Shown here: in pieces, positions 45,177 through 53,860 of the stretch
Numbering within the stretch: position 1 is the stretch's first letter
Layout of the letters: every line of letters begins with the position of its first letter
Assembly: GCA_017406955.1 (NCBI GenBank)
Contig: JAFQXM010000007.1
Location: forward strand, 337,564 to 401,563
Reading direction: 5' to 3'
DNA from: Bacilli bacterium
Lineage (GTDB): Bacteria > Bacillota_I > Bacilli_A > RF39 > UBA660
Length of the DNA: 64,000 nucleotides
Position numbers and translations under genes: made by a program
Notes under the pieces: generated by a model
What the model was told of the DNA's origin: nothing
Database searches by the model: none
The model's input: the letters and a program-made list of their open reading frames with translations, nothing else

Positions 45177-48095
45177 GTGGAAGAAATTAGAAAGTTAAAT
45201 TTCATAAATGTTGATAAAGTTGATGATAAAACTCTTGTTGCTGCAAAACTGTTAGTAGAGAAAAAAATGACTAAAATAACATATGGAAAAACGAATTATA
45301 TTAAGTTTCCTTTTAAAATATGTGAATCAGGAGTTAAGGGCAGTGAGTATTCATTAAGTAATATTTTAGATTTTGAAACTACAAAAAATAAATGTTTTTC
45401 AAGACAAGTTAAAGAAAAACAAATTATAGATTTATCAAAAAAATGTAAAAATCCAAAATGTCAGTTTAAAGCTTGTCCTTTAATGGTAGCAGGATATTTT
45501 AGAAATCTTTGTGATTTAGATCCAAAACTAGAAGAAAATGTTGGTAATATCACTTCTATTAAAAGTGAATCTGAAATACTAGAAATGATTGATGATTTAG
45601 TTGGAATAGAAGATGTAAAAAAAGAATTAAAAAATCTTATCAAGTTTTATGGTAAAGTAAAAACAATGACTGATAAGTTTAATAATAACAATCAATTTTA
45701 CAATAATTATGCTCTAATAGGAAATGAAGGATTGCAACAAGAAAAGATAGTCAATATTATTAAATCAATACTTGTTAGTAATTCAATAATAGATGATAAG
45801 GATTTTAAAGAATTTTACACACTAGATTTAGAATATGAAATAAGAAAAAATTTATCTGATATTGAACATAAAATATCAGAGGGATTTAAAAATTACAAAT
45901 TCATATATCTAAAAAATTTCGATAAATTAGTTAATTTAAAACCTGAAAAAGAAGATTATTATCCAAAACTTATAAATACTTTAAAACAAATAATTATAGA
46001 AGAAAGCAATACTATTTTTATAATTTCTGGTACAAAAGAAAAAATAAAGTTAATATTTAATGAGAATAGCGAATTTTCTAGTTTATTTGGATATAAGTGG
46101 GAATTAAAAGATTTAAGTAATGATGATCTAAGTGAAGAATTATTTAAAAAAATAAATGATGTTAATATTCAAAATTATATAACATTAGAAGAAATAAAAG
46201 AAACTGTATCTCAATTATCAAAAGAAAGTAATTTTAAAAATTTGAATTTTGTTGAAGAAATGTATCAAAAAACATTAAAAAATTTTTTTGAAAGTGATGC
46301 CGATAGTTTAGACAACTCTCTAATACCAAAAACAAAGGATAATATTTCTATTGATGAAACAATGAAAGAAATTAATGAGTTAATTGGTATGACAACAATT
46401 AAAAACGAATTAAGAAATTTATCTAAATTTTTAAAATATAATAAAAGACTAGAAAAAATAAATGGAAAATCTAAAACTTTAAATTTACATATGATATTTA
46501 GTGGTAATGCAGGAACAGGTAAAACAACAGTTGCAAGATTACTTGCTGATATTCTTTATAATATGGGATATATTGAAGAAAGAAAAATAACTGAAATTAC
46601 TCCAAAAGACTTAATTGGTGAATATACAGGACAAACTGCTCCAAAAGCAAGAAAGGCAATTGAAAATGCACTTGGTGGAATTTTATTTGTTGATGAGGCT
46701 TATGGTCTTGTTTCTAGTAGTGGTAGTTCAAAAGGTTTTGGTGCAGAGGCAGTTGTTGAATTGTTAAAATGTATGGAGGATTATCAAGATAGATTAGTTG
46801 TTATCTTTGCTGGTTATCATGATGAAATGAATGATTTTGTTAATTTAAATCCAGGATTAAAATCAAGAATTAGATACCATTTTGAATTTGAAGATTATAA
46901 TGAAGATGAATTAATTCAAATATTATATATGAAGTTAAATAAACTTAATTTAACAATAGATGATGATGCAGTAAAAACTTTAAAAAGAACAATTTCATTT
47001 AATATGAAAGCAACTAATTTCGGTAATGGTAGATATGTTGATAATTTAGTAAATAATCTACTGATTAAGCATTCCATAAATATACCAGATGATGATGACA
47101 CAAATTTGTTAAAAATTACATTAGATGATGTAAAACAATTAAGTGAAACAAATGAAATAAATATAAATGATGTATTTAATGATTTAGATAAATTAATAGG
47201 ATTATCAAAAGTTAAAAGTGAATTAAAACAATTAGTTGATTACTTACAATATAACAAGAAGTTGGAAAAGTTAAATATATATCCTAAAAATCTTAACTTA
47301 CACATGGTATTTAGTGGTAATGCAGGAACAGGTAAAACAACAGTTGCAAGATTACTTGCCGATATATTTTATAGTTTAGGATACATTCCAGAAAATAGAT
47401 TAACTGAAATTACTGCTAAAGATTTAACAGGAGAGTATTTAGGACAAACTGCTCCGAAAGTAAGAAGACAAATTGAAAATGCACTTGGTGGTGTATTATT
47501 TATTGATGAGGCATATAGTTTAGTTCAAAATTATTCAAATGGAAATGGATACTCTGGTGAAGCAATAGCAGAACTATTAGTCAGTATGGAAAAATATTAT
47601 GATAGATTAATAATTGTATTTAGTGGATATGAAAAAGAAATGAAAGATTTCATAAACACTAATCCAGGATTAAAATCAAGAATTGGGAAATCATTTGTTT
47701 TTGAAGATTATACAGTTGATGAATTAACAGATATATTACTTAAATTTGTAAATGACAATAAATTAAAAATAACTGATAAAGCATTGGATAAATTTAAGAA
47801 GTTAATTGAAACATCTATGAAAACTAAAAATTTTGGTAATGCAAGATGGGTAAGAAATAGTTTTGATAAAATTTTATTAAAGCATTCTACGAATACAAAA
47901 AACTCCGATAATGAAGAAGAATTGATAACTATTACTGAAAATGATATTGATATAGAGGAAATGAAAAAAGCACAATCAACTACAAAATCTAAATTTGGGT
48001 TTGATATAGGAAAAAAAGAAGAAAGCAAAAATCAAAAAATTATAGAAGAACACGAAATACAAGTGGATGACTTTGAGGAGGTAGATAAATTATGA
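45177..48095 (+). CDS. Triple-module CbxX/SpoVK-type AAA+ ATPase
   Basis: A 972-residue cytoplasmic protein starting with GTG (GAGGTG before it). A Cys cluster (Cys73, 90, 95, 100; KCKNPKCQFKACP) may bind zinc. Module 1 (about 140-370) keeps the LVGIEDVKKELKNLIK entry but lacks Walker A (GNEGLQQEK), so it is dead. Modules 2 and 3 carry FSGNAGTGKTTVARLLAD (about 440 and 710), LFVDEAY/LFIDEAY Walker B and NPGLKSRI Arg-finger regions. Relatives include CbxX/CfxQ, SpoVK and the EccA proteins of type VII secretion. It overlaps clpP by ATGA, hinting that it feeds or remodels ClpP substrates. Confidence 0.9.
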   Translation: MEEIRKLNFINVDKVDDKTLVAAKLLVEKKMTKITYGKTNYIKFPFKICESGVKGSEYSLSNILDFETTKNKCFSRQVKEKQIIDLSKKCKNPKCQFKACPLMVAGYFRNLCDLDPKLEENVGNITSIKSESEILEMIDDLVGIEDVKKELKNLIKFYGKVKTMTDKFNNNNQFYNNYALIGNEGLQQEKIVNIIKSILVSNSIIDDKDFKEFYTLDLEYEIRKNLSDIEHKISEGFKNYKFIYLKNFDKLVNLKPEKEDYYPKLINTLKQIIIEESNTIFIISGTKEKIKLIFNENSEFSSLFGYKWELKDLSNDDLSEELFKKINDVNIQNYITLEEIKETVSQLSKESNFKNLNFVEEMYQKTLKNFFESDADSLDNSLIPKTKDNISIDETMKEINELIGMTTIKNELRNLSKFLKYNKRLEKINGKSKTLNLHMIFSGNAGTGKTTVARLLADILYNMGYIEERKITEITPKDLIGEYTGQTAPKARKAIENALGGILFVDEAYGLVSSSGSSKGFGAEAVVELLKCMEDYQDRLVVIFAGYHDEMNDFVNLNPGLKSRIRYHFEFEDYNEDELIQILYMKLNKLNLTIDDDAVKTLKRTISFNMKATNFGNGRYVDNLVNNLLIKHSINIPDDDDTNLLKITLDDVKQLSETNEININDVFNDLDKLIGLSKVKSELKQLVDYLQYNKKLEKLNIYPKNLNLHMVFSGNAGTGKTTVARLLADIFYSLGYIPENRLTEITAKDLTGEYLGQTAPKVRRQIENALGGVLFIDEAYSLVQNYSNGNGYSGEAIAELLVSMEKYYDRLIIVFSGYEKEMKDFINTNPGLKSRIGKSFVFEDYTVDELTDILLKFVNDNKLKITDKALDKFKKLIETSMKTKNFGNARWVRNSFDKILLKHSTNTKNSDNEEELITITENDIDIEEMKKAQSTTKSKFGFDIGKKEESKNQKIIEEHEIQVDDFEEVDKL
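46495..46546 (+). repeat. 52-bp direct repeat inside the AAA gene, copy 1
   Basis: Identical at DNA level to 47308-47359, 813 bp downstream. It encodes the Walker A region of module 2. Confidence 0.9.
47308..47359 (+). repeat. 52-bp direct repeat inside the AAA gene, copy 2
   Basis: Same 52 bases as 46495-46546, here coding Walker A of module 3. Identity at synonymous positions points to recent duplication or gene conversion. Confidence 0.9.
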
Positions 48096-48688
48096 TAAAT
48101 AAAAGACCAATTGTAATTGAACAAACAAATGGTAGTGATAGAGAATATGATATATATTCAAGATTATTAAAGGAAAGAATTATATTTCTAGATGAAGATG
48201 TATCTTCACAAAGTGCATCAGTAGTAATTGCTCAACTATTATTCTTACAAATGGAAGATCCAAATGAAGATATAACAATGTATATTAATTCTCCTGGAGG
48301 ATCAATAAATGCAGGGTTAGCAATAGTTGACACAATGAATTATATAAGTTGTGATGTAAGTACAGTTGTTATCGGTACTGCCGCAAGTATGGGATCAGTA
48401 ATTGCATCAAGTGGAACAAAAGGAAAAAGATTTATTCTTCCACATAGTGAGTTTTTAATACATCAAGCAAGAACTCCAGGAGTATCTTACAGTGTAAATG
48501 ATGATTTAAAAATAACTTCGGCACATTTAGATAAAAGTGATAAGATAATTACTGAAATATTAGCAAAAAATACAGGAAAGCCATATGAACAATTAGAGAA
48601 AGATATGGAAAGAGATAATTGGATGAGTGCTGAAGAATCTGTTAAATATGGATTGTGTGATGAAATCATCACGAAGATAGAGTTATAG
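48092..48688 (+). CDS. clpP: Mobile-element-borne ClpP protease subunit
   Basis: A 198-residue serine peptidase with the full ClpP set: MYINSPGGSINAGLAI, Ser99 in GTAASMGS, His124 in FLIHQ and Asp175 in MERDNWMSA. Length and motifs match chromosomal ClpP, unlike the shorter ClpP-like phage head proteases. ClpP forms a barrel and needs an AAA+ partner; the directly preceding gene encodes one, overlapping by 4 bp. GGAGG lies before the start. I could not find a ClpX-type IGF loop with certainty in the AAA protein. Confidence 0.95.
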   Translation: MINKRPIVIEQTNGSDREYDIYSRLLKERIIFLDEDVSSQSASVVIAQLLFLQMEDPNEDITMYINSPGGSINAGLAIVDTMNYISCDVSTVVIGTAASMGSVIASSGTKGKRFILPHSEFLIHQARTPGVSYSVNDDLKITSAHLDKSDKIITEILAKNTGKPYEQLEKDMERDNWMSAEESVKYGLCDEIITKIEL

Positions 48689-48699
48689 GAGGTAAATAT

Positions 48700-51600
48700 A
48701 TGGAAATGATAAGCCCAAGTCAGTATAGAGAAAATAATAAAGATAAAAGTATAGATGAATTAGTAACTTTAAAAAAACAATTAGAAGAAGATATTGATAA
48801 TTTATCTAAAACAGAAAATGATAATTCATTATTTTTATCAGATACTAGGTTACCTATGAAAAAAGAGTATCTTGCTGAAATAAGTAAATTAATTGATGAA
48901 AAAACAAATAACAATGAAGAAGTGCAAAAAAAAATAAGTTTTGAACATTATGATTTGCCTATACCAAGTCAAGAAAAAAATTTGAAAAAAATATCACAAT
49001 TATTAGATGAGCCAATTGCTAATGTTCAATTGAATAGTAAAAGGGTATCAGAAGTAAATGCTACATATTATTATAATCCAACTCGTGGTGGTAAAAGTAT
49101 AATTGTTTCAGATGACGGAACATACCTAGCTACAGGATCATCTACAAGTTTTGAAAGACTTTTAGAAGAATTCAATAATGGTAGAAGAAATGGAAACTTT
49201 AATGAAAATAGTATGATATTTGAGTATATTTATGATAGTCAAAGAATTCCGATGGGTTCTGATTTAAATAGTTTAGATATTACATTAAATAATAATACTT
49301 TAACTTTGGTGTTGAATAATAAAGAAAAAGTATTAAAAGACAAAAGTATAATTAATGAATTTGAAAAAATTGTAATTAAATATAAGGATAAATTATTATA
49401 TTTTTCTGATTTACAAAGTAATTCTGATGAATTTTCATCAAATAACTTAATGATGGGAGGACCGACTGAACAAATATATGGAATGATAGACAACAAAGAA
49501 ATTAATATTTATGGTGGCTTTAATAATAAAGAGCTTAACGAGATGTTTAAGTCAATTTATTTAGAAGTTAATGATTTTATAAAGGAAAATGGTAATAATA
49601 TAGTTGATAATATTGATTTTGAAAACATAAATGTAGTAGAATTATCTGCAATAATAAGACAAGGACCTCCAACACCACGCCAAAGAGAAAATATAGTTTT
49701 GCTAGTTTCTGATGATTATGCAGTAATTGACAATAATAGATATGATTTATCTAAAACTAATAAACAAGAAATAGATAATTTAATAAAAAATAGTTATAGT
49801 GAATTAAAAAAAATATTTGAAGAACAGACACCAGAGTTTTTATCAAGCCATATTGCTTATAATAATACATCAAAAACATTCAATCTAAAATTATCTAATG
49901 AAGAAATGAAGATAAGTTATCAAACAGGTACTGAATCTGACAATAAAATAAAAAAATTAATTGATGATATAACTTCTCTTGTTTTTAGTAAAATAAACAA
50001 TTCTAATGAGTTTAAAAATATTATAGACAATATTTTTAGTGGTTTGACTGGAGATAAGGAAAAAGATTTTGAATATTTAAACAAAAAAACTGAGGAGTAT
50101 AAAGATCATCCTTTAGCAAAAGAAATTGCAAGAGAAATTGGTAGAAAGTTATATGATATATTACCAGATGAGAGTAAAGAACAAATAAATGATGCTTATA
50201 GCAAAGATATGGATAATATAAATAAAATGCTTAAAGAAGTTGAATCCTATATATTTAGTGAAAATAAAGATTTGGAAAAAGCAAAAAGTATATTATTAGA
50301 TTTTATACAAGGCAGTTTAACATATGATAATGATTCAGAAACTGAATATTATAACTTTAGTGATGTAATTGATTTTGCACTTTATACAAGAATTAATAAA
50401 ACAACTAAAAATATTAAATGGATTGATGTTCCTTTTGTAACGGCATATAGTTATCTTGCTTATATCTATAATGAGCAGAAAAATTATGATGAAGCACTTA
50501 AAATGATTGACAAAACAATTAGATGGAGTCCAATGAATTTGAGCCCATTATTTGAAAAATGTGAAACATATAAAATGCAAAAAAATTGGGAAGAATTTAA
50601 AAATATAACATCATCAATATATGACAAAATATATAATGCTTCTGATCTTGCTCATTATTATAGAAATTTAGGATATTATTATATTGAAATGAATAATCTT
50701 GATTTAGCATATGCTTTATATACTGCTAGTATTAAGTTTGAAAAAAGCAAGAACGTTTATAGAGAAATGGCATATATAAATCAACAATTAAAAAGAGAGA
50801 ACTATAATATGCTCGTTGATGAGGGATTAAAATTGTTGCAAGATAATGGTATTGCTTTTGGACCTAAGCAAGAAAACTTAAATAGATTAACAGATTTATA
50901 TACTAGTGAAAAAGAATTAATTAAAAATCCAAGTGTTGAAATGCAATTAGCAGAACGAATATATTATCTTACTTTAGATAAAAGATTTGCACCTTTCTTT
51001 GAACTTGTAGATAAAACAACTGGTTGTTCAATTATAATTCCAAGAAGTTGGAGTCCTGTCAAAGAAGAAGTTAGAAAAGAGCAATTTGGAAGTAGAAATA
51101 TGTTTGCTGTTTATACTGATTATAATTCGTTATTTCAAGCAAATTATGATGGTAAATGTAGCCAAGAACAATTTAATGATGCATATCAAGCAAATATTAA
51201 TAATATGGTAAATCATAAAACATTAAATTTGAAATTACTTAATGAAGGTACATTAACTTTAAAATTACAGCAAGGAATGAAAGATTTTAAACACGCTTTA
51301 TTTGATATGAAACTTGATGATAGAGTTATTAGAATAATGCATTATTTCACAATAGTTAATGGTATATTTGCCGATTTTTCAATAACTCTTGATGAAAAAA
51401 TTGATTATAAAGATAATGAAAAATTCAATAATCAAAAAGGAATGAGAGATATAGTAAATCTTTTAGCAAATATTATTGAATTAAAAGCTCAGGATAGTTC
51501 TCAAAAAGATAAAACTATAGATAATAATATTTCTGATAGTGAGATTATAACTCATAACATTATGTTTAGTGAGAATCTAAATTTTAATATAGATTTTCCA

Positions 51601-53307
51601 AAAGAATTAGGGCAATTATCACATCCAAATGATACATCTTTCAAAATTGGTAATGTTATTACAATAATGAATGCAAAATGTAATAGTGAAGAATTGCTTT
51701 CTAAAAGGTCAAAAGAATGGTTACAAAATAGTACAAAAACTAATGGTCAAACAATCCTAGATGATTTAGATAATGAGTATTCACTAAAAAACAATTCGGT
51801 TAAAGTTGTTGAAAAGACAATTACAAAAGATAATAAGAATAGATATTATAAATTTATTTATTTTAATCAAACAATGTTAATATTTGGATACAATAACAAA
51901 GAATTATCAAGGAAAATTGATGATGCTATAATAAGTTTGAAATCAATTATAAAACAAGAAAAAATTCAAAGAGATCCATTTGAAAAACCGAACAATAGTG
52001 AAAAGCTTTTAAAAAGGAAAGAAATAGCTGATAAATTTTATGGCTACCATTCTAAAAATAGTATTGGTACTAAAAATATGGTTTTAGATTATTTAAATTT
52101 GATAAAAGATTATTTAAAAAATTATGAATTCAAAAGCAACCATAACTTTGTATTTTGTGGCAGAAAAAAATTTATATACGATGAAATTAATAATGCACTA
52201 AATGGAAGTCAGAAAGAAAAAGAACCATTATATTTTGTTCTTGGCTCACTAGAGGAGTTTATGTCAAATGATAATTTTATAAATGTAAGCGAAACAAATT
52301 ATGTAGAGGTTAAAGCCAAAAATGATGAATATATTAAAAATGGTTATATATGTTTAGAAGAAAAAAATTATATTGATAATATTATAAAAGCAATTGAAGA
52401 ATATATTTCTAATAATGGTGAACCCACAAATGTAAAACTTAAAAATGATAGCAATAAAGATAATTTAGTTGGTGATTATTCACAAGAAGAATTAAAAGAA
52501 TTATATTATAAACAAATGACTGAAGAAGAACTTGATAAAATAAAAGAATTAGATTTAGATACAGAAATTAAAAAAATAATAAATCCTAATTATCAGATAA
52601 AATATATTGATTCAGTTGGATATATTTTTATAGGAGAAGGTTATTTAATTTTAAAAGATGGAACTGAACCTACCCATTATTTTGTAAAAATATTTGATAC
52701 TGATGAAAAGGCAAAGCAAGAAATATTAAAAGAATATAATGAAAAAATTAAAAAAGATTCAATAAATGAAAACAAAGTTGAAATAAGTAATAATAATGTG
52801 AATGAAATTGTTTTAGAAATAGTTAATAAAATTAAGACACTACCAGATAACATTGAAACTACAATAGCTCAATTGTTACAATTAAGTAATGAAGAAGTAG
52901 CATTGGTAGACCCAATGACTCAAGGAACTATATTTAATCTAATAGAAGAACAATGCAAGACTTTAAAAATTAGAATAGAAGTAAATCGTGATGAAATTGG
53001 TGGATTGGCATATCATTATAAATTTAAAAAAGAAACAATGGATGCTTATAAACAGCCATTCAAACCAATTAATTTGGAAGACTTGATAAAAAATATATCT
53101 CCTGATCCATTCTGGCAAACTAATATTAAAAAATATTTCGATAACCTAAATAAAACTAATGGAGAAAAGGTTGAATTTTTACAGAATATTATTTTAGATA
53201 AACAAACACTTAATAATTTTACAAAAGATATTAATAGTTCGGTTAATCCTAATGATATATATGATAAATATATTAAAATATTAAATTCTCAAAATAATGA
53301 TAGATGA
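48700..53307 (+). CDS. Giant TPR protein of the AAA-ClpP operon
   Basis: A 1535-residue protein without signal peptide or membrane segment. The N-terminal 40 residues are a short helix pair. A TPR array lies at about 580-690 (AYSYLAYIYNEQKNYDEALK, then YRNLGYYYIEMNNLDLAYAL). Two strand-rich stretches follow (CSIIIPRSWSPVKEE near 780; FNIDFPKELGQLSH near 965). The last 80 residues (DPFWQTNIKKYFDNLNK ... LNNFTKDINSSVNPNDIYDKY) recur in the next gene. TPR proteins organise partners, so this may be the scaffold. AGGAGG precedes the start, 11 bp after clpP. Confidence 0.8.
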   Translation: MEMISPSQYRENNKDKSIDELVTLKKQLEEDIDNLSKTENDNSLFLSDTRLPMKKEYLAEISKLIDEKTNNNEEVQKKISFEHYDLPIPSQEKNLKKISQLLDEPIANVQLNSKRVSEVNATYYYNPTRGGKSIIVSDDGTYLATGSSTSFERLLEEFNNGRRNGNFNENSMIFEYIYDSQRIPMGSDLNSLDITLNNNTLTLVLNNKEKVLKDKSIINEFEKIVIKYKDKLLYFSDLQSNSDEFSSNNLMMGGPTEQIYGMIDNKEINIYGGFNNKELNEMFKSIYLEVNDFIKENGNNIVDNIDFENINVVELSAIIRQGPPTPRQRENIVLLVSDDYAVIDNNRYDLSKTNKQEIDNLIKNSYSELKKIFEEQTPEFLSSHIAYNNTSKTFNLKLSNEEMKISYQTGTESDNKIKKLIDDITSLVFSKINNSNEFKNIIDNIFSGLTGDKEKDFEYLNKKTEEYKDHPLAKEIAREIGRKLYDILPDESKEQINDAYSKDMDNINKMLKEVESYIFSENKDLEKAKSILLDFIQGSLTYDNDSETEYYNFSDVIDFALYTRINKTTKNIKWIDVPFVTAYSYLAYIYNEQKNYDEALKMIDKTIRWSPMNLSPLFEKCETYKMQKNWEEFKNITSSIYDKIYNASDLAHYYRNLGYYYIEMNNLDLAYALYTASIKFEKSKNVYREMAYINQQLKRENYNMLVDEGLKLLQDNGIAFGPKQENLNRLTDLYTSEKELIKNPSVEMQLAERIYYLTLDKRFAPFFELVDKTTGCSIIIPRSWSPVKEEVRKEQFGSRNMFAVYTDYNSLFQANYDGKCSQEQFNDAYQANINNMVNHKTLNLKLLNEGTLTLKLQQGMKDFKHALFDMKLDDRVIRIMHYFTIVNGIFADFSITLDEKIDYKDNEKFNNQKGMRDIVNLLANIIELKAQDSSQKDKTIDNNISDSEIITHNIMFSENLNFNIDFPKELGQLSHPNDTSFKIGNVITIMNAKCNSEELLSKRSKEWLQNSTKTNGQTILDDLDNEYSLKNNSVKVVEKTITKDNKNRYYKFIYFNQTMLIFGYNNKELSRKIDDAIISLKSIIKQEKIQRDPFEKPNNSEKLLKRKEIADKFYGYHSKNSIGTKNMVLDYLNLIKDYLKNYEFKSNHNFVFCGRKKFIYDEINNALNGSQKEKEPLYFVLGSLEEFMSNDNFINVSETNYVEVKAKNDEYIKNGYICLEEKNYIDNIIKAIEEYISNNGEPTNVKLKNDSNKDNLVGDYSQEELKELYYKQMTEEELDKIKELDLDTEIKKIINPNYQIKYIDSVGYIFIGEGYLILKDGTEPTHYFVKIFDTDEKAKQEILKEYNEKIKKDSINENKVEISNNNVNEIVLEIVNKIKTLPDNIETTIAQLLQLSNEEVALVDPMTQGTIFNLIEEQCKTLKIRIEVNRDEIGGLAYHYKFKKETMDAYKQPFKPINLEDLIKNISPDPFWQTNIKKYFDNLNKTNGEKVEFLQNIILDKQTLNNFTKDINSSVNPNDIYDKYIKILNSQNNDR

Positions 53308-53328
53308 ATTTGAAAAGGAGATGGTAAT

Positions 53329-53841
53329 ATGGCATTTGCACCAAGTTTGATAATAAATCAATATAAAGATTTATCTGTTGAAGAATTAGAAAAAAAATAT
53401 GAAGAATTAAAGAAAAACTATTGCTTTGAAACAAAAGAAGAACAAATTAAGTATATTGTAGATAATTATCTTAACGCAAGTCACGATGTTAACACAAATT
53501 CTACTAAAGTAGGTATAGAAGAACTTTTAAAGGAAAAGACTGGAAAAGAATATAAAATAGAGCCTAAAACATTTGAAATTAATTTATTAGATATAATTAA
53601 TTATGTTATTGGGGAAAATAAAGATCCTTTTTGGATTTCAACATTATCTAACTATTTTCAAAAATTGGATAATGTATCAGAAAATGATAAAATTCAGTTT
53701 TTAATTGGATTGATTCAAGATAGAAATTCATTTAATGAGTTTACAAAAGAAATTATGAGTTCTCAAAATGCTTTTGAAACTTATGAAAAATATAAAAAAA
53801 TTGCAGAAGAATATCGTGATATGAACACGATGATTGGCTAA
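53329..53841 (+). CDS. Short relative of the giant TPR protein
   Basis: A 170-residue protein that looks like the upstream 1535-residue protein with the middle removed. The start (INQYKDLSVEELEKKYEELK) aligns with its start (SQYRENNKDKSIDELVTLKK). The last 85 residues share DPFWxxxLxxYFxxL, the FLxxLIxD pattern and NxFTKxIxSS. AAAGGAGATGG precedes the start. It may compete with or cap the large protein; this is inference. Confidence 0.75.
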   Translation: MAFAPSLIINQYKDLSVEELEKKYEELKKNYCFETKEEQIKYIVDNYLNASHDVNTNSTKVGIEELLKEKTGKEYKIEPKTFEINLLDIINYVIGENKDPFWISTLSNYFQKLDNVSENDKIQFLIGLIQDRNSFNEFTKEIMSSQNAFETYEKYKKIAEEYRDMNTMIG

Positions 53842-53860
53842 CCCAAATAGGAGGTAATAA

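Noticed and set aside
48092..48688. Reading the ClpP as a phage head-maturation protease
   Set aside because: It has full ClpP length and motifs, and no portal or capsid gene lies near it.
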